A DNA stretch of 16,919 nucleotides from Propionibacterium sp. (GTDB taxonomy: Bacteria; Actinomycetota; Actinomycetes; Propionibacteriales; Propionibacteriaceae): contig JALHFX010000074.1 in NCBI GenBank assembly GCA_022837595.1, forward strand, positions 1-16,919, given 5' to 3'. The notes beneath the pieces are model-generated. The model was not told the origin of the DNA. It ran no database searches and was given only the letters and a program-made list of their open reading frames with translations. The position numbers and the translations under genes were made by a program. Positions 6,192 to 13,268 of this stretch are shown here, in pieces. Position 1 is the stretch's first letter; each line of letters opens with the position of its first letter.

Positions 6192-7169
6192 ATGAAGCGT
6201 CTATTCGGGCTGGTGTTGGCGGGCATGCTCGCGATGACCGCGTGCACGTCGAATACGGGATCGAGTCGGGGCGTGGCCGACGAGCCCTTGCAGATCGGAA
6301 TCGCGCAGATTGTTGATCATCCCTCCCTCAATGCTTTGCGCGAGGGGTTCATCGACGGCATGAACAACGCCGGCTACGTCGAAAACACCGATGTCGTTTA
6401 CGACATCAAAAACGCGGCCGGCGATCAGGTGACTCTCACGAATATCGCCAGCAGCTTCACAGACAAGGATCTGGTGGTCGGCATCGCAACCCCGACGGCG
6501 ATCACCTTGGCTCAGGCCCTACCCAACACCCCGTTGTTCTTCGCAGGCGTCACCGATCCTGTCGGCGCGGGCCTGGTGGACGTGGTCGAAGCCCCCGGCG
6601 GCATGATCACCGGTACCTCCGATATGCCGCCCATCGCCGATCAGCTGAACCTGATCAAGCAGATCACCCCTGATGTCGAGACCGTCGGTCTGCTGTATAC
6701 CTCCGGCGAGGTGAATTCCCAGATCCAGGCCCAGATGGTCAAGGACGCAGCTCCGAGCTTGGGGCTGGTTATCCAGGAAGTGACGGTGACCGCGTCGTCC
6801 GAGGTACGTCAGGGTGCTGAATCACTATCGCACGTCGATAGCTATTTCGTCGGTACTGATAACACCGTCATCTCCGGAGTGGAGGCATTGGTCGGGGTCG
6901 CTGAGGAGCGTAAGGTTCCGCTCTACGTCTCTGATCCGGATTCTGTCGACCGTGGCGCGATGGCAGCGCTGGCAGTCGACTACTACGCGCAGGGCGTCCA
7001 GACCGGTGAGATGGCCGCCCAATACTTAACCAATGGCGGCAAACCAGGCGATATCCCGGTGGCGATCGCCGAAGAGCTGGCGATCTCATTGAATCTGCAA
7101 GCGGCAGAACGGATGGGCGTGACCATTCCACAATCGGTGATCGATAAGGCAGCAAAGGTGATTCGATGA
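6192..7169 (+). CDS. TrpX-like ABC transporter substrate-binding lipoprotein (orphan)
   Basis: The product is 325 residues. The start is ATG 6192 with GGAAGGAA at 6180-6187. A lipoprotein signal is clear: MKRLF, a hydrophobic stretch, then MTAC with C18 as the lipidated cysteine. The mature part is an ABC_sub_bind (PF04392) type receptor. It begins with IGIAQIVDHPSLNALREGF, and further family parts are VGIATPTAITLAQ, TPLFFAGVTDPVGAGLV and the VGLLYTSGEVNS segment. Family members bind tryptophan, tyrosine or related compounds and normally sit beside a TrpY-type permease and TrpZ-type ATPase. Here neither follows: the next genes form a different kind of importer. Its partner may be elsewhere, or the gene may be a remnant of a larger operon. 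The substrate is not determined by what I can see. Two hairpins precede the gene, and I see no convincing -35/-10 pair. Confidence 0.9.
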   Translation: MKRLFGLVLAGMLAMTACTSNTGSSRGVADEPLQIGIAQIVDHPSLNALREGFIDGMNNAGYVENTDVVYDIKNAAGDQVTLTNIASSFTDKDLVVGIATPTAITLAQALPNTPLFFAGVTDPVGAGLVDVVEAPGGMITGTSDMPPIADQLNLIKQITPDVETVGLLYTSGEVNSQIQAQMVKDAAPSLGLVIQEVTVTASSEVRQGAESLSHVDSYFVGTDNTVISGVEALVGVAEERKVPLYVSDPDSVDRGAMAALAVDYYAQGVQTGEMAAQYLTNGGKPGDIPVAIAEELAISLNLQAAERMGVTIPQSVIDKAAKVIR

Positions 7170-7270
7170 ACCAAAGAAATTAGGGACCACGAACCGCCGC
7201 GCGATCTGTCGAAGCAGTAATTGTCATCAAATTGACGCTGAATGGAGCGGTCCGCCGACGGGAGCATCAT

Positions 7271-7276
7271 TAGAAT
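7271..7276 (+). promoter_or_regulatory. Candidate -10 element for the amino acid ABC operon
   Basis: TAGAAT lies 33 bases before ATG 7310. TTGACG at 7232-7237 is too far upstream (33 bp) to be its -35. The 140-base gap (7170-7309) holds nothing else I recognise. It suggests that the importer is transcribed separately from the TrpX-like gene. Confidence 0.4.
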
Positions 7277-7309
7277 CGTTGTTTGCAAACATCTGTGAGA
7301 GGAAAAAAC

Positions 7310-8218
7310 ATGCGCCGAATCGTCGCCGCCGGCCTCATGGCCGCACTCGCCCTGACAGCCTGTGGCGGAGGATCGCCCACTGTCGATGAATCGCCCGGAT
7401 CGATCGCCAATGACCGTAGCTATGATGTCTCCGGCATCCAGAAGGTTGACGCGATCGCTTTGCTGGTACCCGAGGATATTGCCGCGACCGGCAAGTTGGT
7501 GATCGCCGAAGCGCCCGATTATGCTCCGGCTGAATTCCGCGCTGACGATTTGCAGACCCCGATCGGCTACGATGTCGACCTCGGAAAAGCCTTGGGCAAG
7601 GTACTCGGCCTCGAGGCCGTGGTTCAGCCGGGCGAGTTTGCGAGCCTCCTGCCGAGCATCGGCGTGACCACCGATATCGGCATTTCGTCGTTCACCATCA
7701 CCCCTGAGCGCGCCGCCAACTTCAACATGGTCTCCTACATTGAGGTGGGCTCTTCCTTCGCAGTTCGAGCAGGTAATCCCGAGAACTTCGATCCCAACAA
7801 TATTTGTGGTCAGGCAATCGGCGTCCAGACCGGTACGTACCAGGAAGAGGAACTCGCGACCCTTTCTGAGAAGTGCGGGGCTGAAGGTAACGCTGCGGTC
7901 GAGATCCTCAGCTACGGCGTCCAGTCCGATGTTACGACCAACCTGATCGGTGGCAAGGTCGTCGCCTTCTACGCCGACTCGACGGTTGCTGATTATTCTG
8001 TGGCACTGACTAATGATCAGCTCGAGGTCGTCGGTGGCGTGCGGGATGCTGCACCACAAGGCATCGTCGTTTCCAAGAGTGATGAGCGGCTGACCGAGGC
8101 CATTCAGGAAGCCATGCAGCATCTCATCAACGAGGGCACCTGGGAAGCTATCCTGGCGAGCTGGGGCGTGAGTGAGGGTGCTGCCCTGATGACCGCGGAG
8201 ATCAATCCGGGTGCATGA
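7310..8218 (+). CDS. Polar amino acid ABC transporter, substrate-binding lipoprotein
   Basis: The product is 302 residues. ATG 7310 follows GAGAGGA (7297-7303). The signal is MRRIVAAG, a hydrophobic run, then LTAC with C18 lipidated. A SBP_bac_3 domain (PF00497) covers about 60-290: the KLVIAEAPDYAPAEF opening, IGYDVDLGKALGKVLG, the DIGISSFTITPERAANFNMVSYI hinge part and the IGVQTGTYQEEEL stretch. The receptor captures an amino acid or similar polar solute outside the membrane and delivers it to the permease. Its stop overlaps the permease start as ATGA, so the genes are translationally coupled. Ligand class (acidic, basic, cystine or other) cannot be read from this sequence with confidence. 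Two cysteines in the second lobe (in NNICGQ and EKCGAE) could form a disulfide. Confidence 0.93.
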   Translation: MRRIVAAGLMAALALTACGGGSPTVDESPGSIANDRSYDVSGIQKVDAIALLVPEDIAATGKLVIAEAPDYAPAEFRADDLQTPIGYDVDLGKALGKVLGLEAVVQPGEFASLLPSIGVTTDIGISSFTITPERAANFNMVSYIEVGSSFAVRAGNPENFDPNNICGQAIGVQTGTYQEEELATLSEKCGAEGNAAVEILSYGVQSDVTTNLIGGKVVAFYADSTVADYSVALTNDQLEVVGGVRDAAPQGIVVSKSDERLTEAIQEAMQHLINEGTWEAILASWGVSEGAALMTAEINPGA

Positions 8219-9195
8219 ACTCGATGAGTCGGTCTGATGATCCCCGTGTCGTCGAAGAGACGCCGAATCTGATCGAGGCGAAGCCGGTACCCAGGCCCGC
8301 AGTTTGGGTCTGGGCCGGTATCGTCATCTTTCTCGTCCTCGGTTTGATTTCCAGCCTGATCGAGAACCCGAACTACCGCTGGGACGTGGTTTCGGAGTAT
8401 CTCTTCGATCCGCGAGTGGTCAGAGCCGTCGGCTGGACCCTGATACTCACAGTGGCGGCGATGCTTGTCGGCATCGTGCTCGCCGTGACCACCGCGATCA
8501 TGAGGATGGGCACCAACCCGATCCTTCGGGGGGTCGCCTGGGTCTATATCTGGTTCTTCCGGGGCACCCCCGTCTATACGCAGCTGGTCTTCTGGGGCCT
8601 GCTCGCGGTGCTCTACCCGCGGATCAGCGTCGGTATACCGTTTGGTCCGGAGTTCTTCTCGTTCAGCACCAAGGACATCGTCAATGCGCTGGTCGCGGCG
8701 ATCCTGGGCCTCGGCCTGAACGAAGGAGCCTACCTTTCGGAGATCGTTCGCTCCGGTCTGAACTCCGTTGACAAGGGACAATGGGAGGCGGCGACCGCGC
8801 TGGGTATGAGACGCTCGACGGTCTTGCGGAGGATCATCATCCCCCAAGCGATGCGCGTGATCGTGCCGCCGACCGGCAACGAGACGATCTCGATGCTGAA
8901 GACCACCTCGCTGGTGCTGGCGGTGCCGTTCATGCTCGAACTCACCTTCGTCACGAACGCGATCGGTAATAAGACCTTCCTACCTGTGCCGCTGCTTATC
9001 GTCGCGGCGTTGTGGTATCTGTTCATCACGTCGATCCTGATGGTTGGTCAGCAGCGTCTGGAGGCCTACTACGGACGCGGTTTCGACGGCGAGCTTTCTC
9101 AGCCACGCAAGGTGAAGGGTATGTCCAGACGACAGCAAGCGATCCTGTCCGCAGGCACCGTGCATGACTCGACGAACGTGGATGTGACACCATGA
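8215..9195 (+). CDS. Polar amino acid ABC transporter, permease
   Basis: The product is 326 residues, a BPD_transp_1 family permease of the His/Glu/Gln/Arg type. An N-terminal cytoplasmic stretch of about 28 residues precedes the first membrane segment (about 29-49). Further segments lie near 72-94, 122-138, 156-176 and 254-276. The FFRGTPVYTQL motif is at 114-124 and the ATPase-contacting EAA loop starts at E191 (EAATALGMRRSTVLRRIIIPQA). The C-terminus after the last helix is long (~45 residues) and basic. ATG 8215 overlaps the receptor stop by 4 bp; ATG 8224 is a possible alternative. Only one permease is present, so the channel is presumably a homodimer. Confidence 0.94.
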   Translation: MNSMSRSDDPRVVEETPNLIEAKPVPRPAVWVWAGIVIFLVLGLISSLIENPNYRWDVVSEYLFDPRVVRAVGWTLILTVAAMLVGIVLAVTTAIMRMGTNPILRGVAWVYIWFFRGTPVYTQLVFWGLLAVLYPRISVGIPFGPEFFSFSTKDIVNALVAAILGLGLNEGAYLSEIVRSGLNSVDKGQWEAATALGMRRSTVLRRIIIPQAMRVIVPPTGNETISMLKTTSLVLAVPFMLELTFVTNAIGNKTFLPVPLLIVAALWYLFITSILMVGQQRLEAYYGRGFDGELSQPRKVKGMSRRQQAILSAGTVHDSTNVDVTP

Positions 9196-9980
9196 CCGAA
9201 CCGCGGACGGTACCGATGGTGGACGTTCAAGGTGTCCACAAGTTCTTCGGCGAACTGCATGTGCTCAAAGGTATCGATCTGGTGGTTGAACGCGGCGAGG
9301 TGTGCGTGCTGCTCGGGCCCTCAGGCTCGGGCAAATCGACGCTGCTGCGTTGTATCAATGAGATGGAGCAGATCAGCGCCGGACGGCTTTACGTCGACGG
9401 CGAACTCATGGGGCTCCGCGAGGTCACCAAAAAAGACAAGACTGTGTTGCATCGTTTGTCGGACGCTGAAATCGCCCGGCAGCGCTCGCGCATCGGGATG
9501 GTCTTCCAACGATTCAACCTTTTCCCTCATATGACCGCTGTGCAGAACGTGATGGAAGCGCCGCGCCAGGTCAAGAAGATCCCGGTAGCCGAGGCCAACC
9601 GACTCGCCCGAAAGCAGTTGGCGGGAGTCGGGCTCACGGACCGCGCTGAGCACTACCCGTCGCAGCTGTCCGGTGGCCAGCAACAGCGCGTCGCTATCGC
9701 GCGTGCTTTGGCCATGGATCCGGAATTGATGCTCTTCGATGAACCAACGTCGGCTCTGGATCCCGAGCTCGTGGGTGAGGTGCTGAGCGTGATGAAGGAA
9801 CTCGCAGATTCCGGCATGACGATGATCGTGGTCACCCATGAGGTGGGGTTCGCGCGGGAGGTCGCAGACCAAGTCGTCTTCATGGACGACGGCGTGATCG
9901 TCGAACGAGGCACCCCCGAACAGGTCATCGGTAACCCGACCGAGCAGCGCACGCGGGACTTTTTCGGCAAGGTTCTGTGA
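9192..9980 (+). CDS. Polar amino acid ABC transporter, ATP-binding protein
   Basis: The product is 262 residues with all nucleotide-binding motifs: Walker A GPSGSGKST (42-50), Q-loop Q106, signature LSGGQQQR (159-166), Walker B LMLFDEP (179-185, E184 catalytic) and switch His H216. It resembles the GlnQ/HisP group. A stretch at about 71-92 (MGLREVTKKDKTVLHRLS) lengthens the region before the Q-loop, as in several actinobacterial members. ATG 9192 overlaps the permease stop by 4 bp, completing a receptor-permease-ATPase operon. A hairpin at 10113-10148 lies about 130 bases downstream. Confidence 0.96.
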   Translation: MTEPRTVPMVDVQGVHKFFGELHVLKGIDLVVERGEVCVLLGPSGSGKSTLLRCINEMEQISAGRLYVDGELMGLREVTKKDKTVLHRLSDAEIARQRSRIGMVFQRFNLFPHMTAVQNVMEAPRQVKKIPVAEANRLARKQLAGVGLTDRAEHYPSQLSGGQQQRVAIARALAMDPELMLFDEPTSALDPELVGEVLSVMKELADSGMTMIVVTHEVGFAREVADQVVFMDDGVIVERGTPEQVIGNPTEQRTRDFFGKVL

Positions 9981-10112
9981 GCTGGTCCACCCCTGCGTAT
10001 CGGTGGTCATGTTCTCGCTGGGCTGGGGTAATCGCTGACGGGGGCCGCAAGAGGGCCGAACGGCGGATTTGCCGGAGTCCAAAGACTATCCAAATCTGAA
10101 CTTGCGCAAAAA

Positions 10113-10148
10113 GAGCTGGGGGCCAGTCTCCCGACTGACCCCCAGCTT
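10113..10148. terminator. Rho-independent terminator, strongest on the minus strand
   Basis: AGCTGGGGG (10114-10122) pairs with CCCCCAGCT (10139-10147). After one C-A mismatch the stem continues with CAGTC/GACTG (10124-10128/10133-10137) around a TCCC loop. On the minus strand the stem is followed by CTTTTT, a proper U run, so it ends the antitoxin transcript. It probably also stops the ABC operon from the other side. Intergenic 9981-10221 holds nothing else I recognise. Confidence 0.88.
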
Positions 10149-10221
10149 CGTAATTCATCATCTGCAATTGGCTTGACGGCGACCGCCGCCTTCACCAGAG
10201 ACTCTTTGTGCGAACCATGCG

Positions 10222-10382
10222 TCACTTGGCGTCTTGGTTACCGATCTTGTCCTTGAGGAAATCCTGGGCCTTATCGACCTGCCCGGCGTACTTTCCGTCG
10301 GTGGCTTGGTCGATTGCATCGCCAGCCCCACCTGATCCTCATGTTGATCGGCGGCGGACTTGATGTCGTCCAGTAGCCCCAT
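10222..10382 (-). pseudogene. MT0933/Rv0909-like antitoxin gene broken by a frameshift
   Basis: ATG 10382 has a strong ribosome binding site (GAAAGGAG, about five bases away). The first frame gives MGLLDDIKSAADQHEDQVG. Translation then leaves the family and runs on to about 10158. A second minus frame from about 10323 continues as GDAIDQATDGKYAGQVDKAQ and FLKDKIGNQDAK, stopping at TGA 10222-10224. Joined, the two parts make a ~53-residue protein like the MT0933-type antitoxin family (PF14013): MGL start, charged helix and a GKYxxQVDKAQD core. One lost base, or two gained, near 10324-10328 explains the break. It may be a real mutation or a sequencing error. No toxin gene is adjacent; in Mycobacterium the partner Rv0910-type toxin lies alongside. 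A terminator with a U run follows. Confidence 0.75.
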
Positions 10383-10427
10383 GTGATCTCCTTTCTCCCG
10401 GAGAGTGCCGGCAACTGCTCGGCTCTG

Positions 10428-10433
10428 AATATA
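10428..10433 (-). promoter_or_regulatory. Candidate -10 of the antitoxin gene
   Basis: TATATT on the minus strand lies in the only AT-rich patch ahead of the gene and would give a leader of roughly 38 bases. No convincing -35 is seen at normal spacing. The 150 bases between azlD and the antitoxin gene (10383-10532) otherwise contain only a weak 6-bp hairpin near 10490-10504. Confidence 0.35.
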
Positions 10434-10532
10434 GCGTTGCATATTCACCAGCCAGATTCCAGGGTATGGGTCACCGATCTTCGAACGTTCACTGTTAGTG
10501 GACACGGCTGAAATGCGGAACCCGCCGGCCGA

Positions 10533-10844
10533 TCAGGGTAGTCCGGCTAGGCGTCCGAGTGCAGCGACGGCGGCGCCGATGATGACCACGGCCAAGAACG
10601 GTAGTTCGCGCCACAAGGCGATTCCCGCCGCGGCCAGGGCCAAGACACGCGAATCCAATGCCAGTGCCTGACCCGAGGCGAACGTATTCGTTGCCACCAA
10701 CGCCGAGAGCAGCGCGATCGTCAAGGCGCTGCTGGCGCGACCGAAGCCTTCCGAGTCCAGCCAGGCCGCCGGCAGCAAGTACCCAACCAGTTTCGTCGCG
10801 AAGGCCACCGCAGAGGCGACGAGAATCCAACCCCAAAGACTCAT
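10533..10844 (-). CDS. azlD: Branched-chain amino acid exporter small subunit AzlD
   Basis: The product is 103 residues, the normal size of AzlD proteins (PF05437). It has four hydrophobic segments (about 3-28, 38-55, 64-78 and 82-98) and the family pattern of an N-terminal ATKLVGYLLP followed by an ALLSALVATNTF stretch. With AzlC it forms a two-component exporter; the characterised relatives are B. subtilis AzlCD (4-azaleucine resistance) and C. glutamicum BrnFE (Ile, Leu, Val, Met). The start ATG 10844 overlaps the azlC stop by 4 bp (ATGA). No strong terminator follows; a weak hairpin lies near 10490-10504. Confidence 0.93.
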   Translation of the reverse strand: MSLWGWILVASAVAFATKLVGYLLPAAWLDSEGFGRASSALTIALLSALVATNTFASGQALALDSRVLALAAAGIALWRELPFLAVVIIGAAVAALGRLAGLP

Positions 10845-11560
10845 CGCACAGTCCCGACATCGCCCGATGGGTCACAGTCGGCATCGACGCGTTTATCGAA
10901 GGATCGTCGCCTGATCAGATGGATCACGACGGCGACCAGGCCGGCCAGCAGCAGCGGAATACCCGGGGGGGCGAAGGGCACCGCCAGCACCGTCAGCAAA
11001 GCGCACAGTACTGCCAACCCGGCCGCATCCTTGCTGCGCAGCCTGGGCCAAAGCAGGCCGAGGAAGGCCGCGACCGCGGCGCCGTCCAAACCCCACATTT
11101 TGGGATCACCCATCGCATTGCCGACCCACGCCCCGACAAAGGTGAAGAGATTCCACAACAACCAAACGCCCACGCCGGCTGTCCAGAAACCGCGTCGTTG
11201 TTCGGCATCGCCATCGGCAGCCATCGCGGTGGCGAATGATTCATCGATGGTGATGTGGGCCATCAAGGGACGCAGCGGTCCGCGCGGTGTCAGAGTTGCG
11301 TTGATCTGCGCGCCGTAGACCGCGTTGCGGATTCCGAGCAGGCTCGCGGCCGCCAGTGCAGCGATCCCACCACCCCCGAGGGAGCCGATGAAAGCGAACT
11401 GGCTACCTCCGGTGAACATCAGTGCGCTCAGTGCCTGGGTCTGCCAGCGAGTCAACCCGGCGGTTACACCCAGCGCGCCGAACGAAATCCCGTAGAGCCC
11501 GGTGGCGATCGAAACCGACAGGCCCATCCGTACGGCGGGACTGCCCAACAGGTCTGTCAC
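10841..11560 (-). CDS. azlC: Branched-chain amino acid exporter large subunit AzlC
   Basis: The product is 239 residues from GTG 11560, which overlaps the preceding gene's stop as GTGA; an in-frame ATG twelve codons in (11527) is the alternative. It is an AzlC family (PF03591) protein. The GLYGISFGALGVTAGLT opening, the FTGGSQFAFIG motif (49-59), the RNAVYGAQI segment and the conserved HITIDESFA stretch are all present, spread over about seven hydrophobic segments. It forms the exporter with AzlD, encoded next. The Arg/Lys-rich C-terminal tail (RRRSFDKR) is likely cytoplasmic. No transcriptional regulator such as Lrp/BrnQ-type is adjacent, so control cannot be read here. Confidence 0.94.
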   Translation of the reverse strand: MTDLLGSPAVRMGLSVSIATGLYGISFGALGVTAGLTRWQTQALSALMFTGGSQFAFIGSLGGGGIAALAAASLLGIRNAVYGAQINATLTPRGPLRPLMAHITIDESFATAMAADGDAEQRRGFWTAGVGVWLLWNLFTFVGAWVGNAMGDPKMWGLDGAAVAAFLGLLWPRLRSKDAAGLAVLCALLTVLAVPFAPPGIPLLLAGLVAVVIHLIRRRSFDKRVDADCDPSGDVGTVR

Positions 11561-12075
11561 TGGTTCAAAGACTCAACCAAGGATTGTTCGGCAGCGCCGG
11601 CCTTGGACTCACGGCTGCGGATGCGTCGGTACAAGCCGAGCCCACTGAAAAGAGCAACCAGCGCGCAGAGCACGATCGAGCAAAGCAAGGGCGAAAACTC
11701 CCAGACCATCTGGAGCGCGCGGAAACCGACGAAACCGACCGTGCCGTACAACAGCGCCCACAAAACGCTACCGACACCCAGAGCCGGCAGGAATCTGCGC
11801 AGTGGCATGCGCAGACCACCAGCAGCCAGCAGCACCATCGTCTGCAATCCGACGGTCAAGAAGCACACCGAAATCACCGGGGCGCCGTAGCGTTCCACCA
11901 GCCGCGACGCGTGTTGATACCGTTCGCCCTGCATCTTGGCAGTGGCTTTCACCCGGGACGCCCCGGCGATCAGTCCGCGTCCCAGAGCGTAGGTGGCACT
12001 CGCACGTAAGAAGACGATGCAGAACAACACGGCATACACCAGTAGCTTGGGCATATCCCACTCGAGTGGATTCAC
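11557..12075 (-). CDS. Short VTT/DedA-like membrane protein
   Basis: The product is 172 residues. GTG 12075 is preceded by GAGGAG five bases away. A VTT (SNARE-associated, PF09335) core is recognisable: FLRASATYALGRG, a charged loop around ASRLVERYG, then FLTVGLQTMVLLAAGGLRMPLRRF and the GVGSVLWALLYGTVGF helix. The protein is about 30-50 residues shorter at the N-terminus than usual DedA proteins. In the FxPGxRT-like motif, Gln78 stands where Arg is typical and the Pro is replaced by Val, so transport chemistry may be altered. DedA proteins act in lipid flipping or membrane homeostasis. Overlap with azlC by 4 bp suggests a functional link to the amino acid exporter, which is inference. Confidence 0.82.
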   Translation of the reverse strand: MNPLEWDMPKLLVYAVLFCIVFLRASATYALGRGLIAGASRVKATAKMQGERYQHASRLVERYGAPVISVCFLTVGLQTMVLLAAGGLRMPLRRFLPALGVGSVLWALLYGTVGFVGFRALQMVWEFSPLLCSIVLCALVALFSGLGLYRRIRSRESKAGAAEQSLVESLNQ

Positions 12076-12206
12076 GCGCGCTCCTCGTCGATTCGGCTGT
12101 CATCGGTTGATCCGAACACACTAGCTGGCTCGGGTCCTATCGGATTACTCGTCCGTGCCCAGGAAGCGGCCCGTTCCCGCAGCGATAGCCCGTAAGGTTG
12201 GCCTTT

Positions 12207-13142
12207 GTGGGAGATCTGCTGTCGGGCTTCTTCACCGTCTGGTTCGTCATCGGGATCGGCTGGCTCTTGGCCCAATTCCGGGTTTTGGACGCACACGGTC
12301 AGCGCGCGCTGTCTCAGGTCTCATTCTGGGTCGGTTTGCCGGCGCTACTTTTCGGAAGCTTGCGCCAGGCCGATCTCGAACGCATCTTCTCGCTGAATGT
12401 GATCGTCTCGTTGTTGGCGATCTTCATCACCTTGGCGGTCTACCTGGTCCTGGTCTCGACGATCTGGCAACGAGATGCGGGTCACAAGGTGATCGGCGGG
12501 TTCGCCTCCTGCTATGTCAATGCGAACAATATGGGTCTTCCGATCGCGGCCTATGTGCTGCACGACACCAGCTGGGTGGCTCCGATCCTGCTGATCCAGG
12601 TGGTCTTCTTGCAGCCCGTTGGCTTGAGCATCCTCGACGCGCTGAATGCGCGAAAGCACGGACACTCGACCAGCATGATGCGTAATGTCACCCTGCCGCT
12701 GCGTAATCCGATGACCATCGGCGTCATCGCGGGTCTGGTAGTCAACCTGACCGGGCTGCGGCTACCTGAGTTGATGACCGCCACCCTCGATCTCGTCGGG
12801 GGAATCGCGGTCCCGGCGATGTTGATCGCGTTCGGTATCGCGTTGCGGACCGGTCCGCTACCAGGGCATGGGAATCTGGGGGAGACCGTGGCGATCAGCG
12901 TGCTCAAGGTGCTCGTCCAGCCGTTGCTGGCGTTCGTGCTGGCCCGCTTTGTTTTCAACCTGGATCCGGTGACGACGCTGGCCGTGACGGTGATGGCGGG
13001 TCTACCGACCGCACAGAATGTTTTCATCTTCGCGATGCGCGGCGAGGAGTCGGTGCATCTGGCCCGCGACGCGATCTTCATCACGTCTTTCGCGTCGATC
13101 CCAGCGGTGACCGCGATGGCTGCGTTGGCGCAGGCGTTCTAG
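12207..13142 (+). CDS. AEC-family transporter (auxin efflux carrier type permease)
   Basis: The product is 311 residues from GTG 12207, with AAGG at 12194-12197; a TTG three codons earlier has no usable spacing. It is a Mem_trans (PF03547) protein with about ten hydrophobic segments in two halves. The first half carries NANNMGLPIA (105-114) and the second PTAQNVFIFA, the paired discontinuous-helix motifs of the family. Characterised bacterial members move malate, malonate and other organic acids; the substrate here is unknown. It is divergent from the VTT-azlCD operon with 131 bp between starts, and the gap holds no recognised operator. It may be co-regulated with the exporter, but nothing proves this. 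Confidence 0.93.
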   Translation: MGDLLSGFFTVWFVIGIGWLLAQFRVLDAHGQRALSQVSFWVGLPALLFGSLRQADLERIFSLNVIVSLLAIFITLAVYLVLVSTIWQRDAGHKVIGGFASCYVNANNMGLPIAAYVLHDTSWVAPILLIQVVFLQPVGLSILDALNARKHGHSTSMMRNVTLPLRNPMTIGVIAGLVVNLTGLRLPELMTATLDLVGGIAVPAMLIAFGIALRTGPLPGHGNLGETVAISVLKVLVQPLLAFVLARFVFNLDPVTTLAVTVMAGLPTAQNVFIFAMRGEESVHLARDAIFITSFASIPAVTAMAALAQAF

Positions 13143-13252
13143 CGGTCACGCGCGTCCGACGCCCGCGGTTGGTCCCCCGTTCCGTCTAATCGGGTCGAAT
13201 CCGCGCGAAATCGTGATCTGGCGACCACACAGGGGCGTTGTGGGTTGCCGCA

Positions 13253-13258
13253 TAGACT
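13253..13258 (+). promoter_or_regulatory. Candidate -10 element of hrpA
   Basis: TAGACT ends ten bases before ATG 13269, so the transcript would start at most a few bases ahead of the start codon. No Shine-Dalgarno sequence precedes the ATG. A -35 is not evident. The 126-base gap after the AEC gene (13143-13268) has no clear terminator. Confidence 0.4.
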
Positions 13259-13268
13259 TACCCGCGAG

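Noticed and set aside
6983..8122. 379-residue open frame on the minus strand
   Set aside because: It spans the end of the TrpX-like gene, the gap and most of the amino acid receptor gene, all well supported on the plus strand by lipoprotein signals and family motifs. Its translation shows no recognisable domain.
10482..10498. Possible SOS (LexA) box at TTCGAACGTTC
   Set aside because: Only one half-site TCGAAC is present; the second half GTTCGA is absent at the required spacing.
12076..12206. Inverted TTCGG/CCGAA pair in the divergent azl-AEC gap as an operator
   Set aside because: Five-bp arms with a 15-bp gap are expected by chance in GC-rich DNA, and no regulator is encoded nearby.
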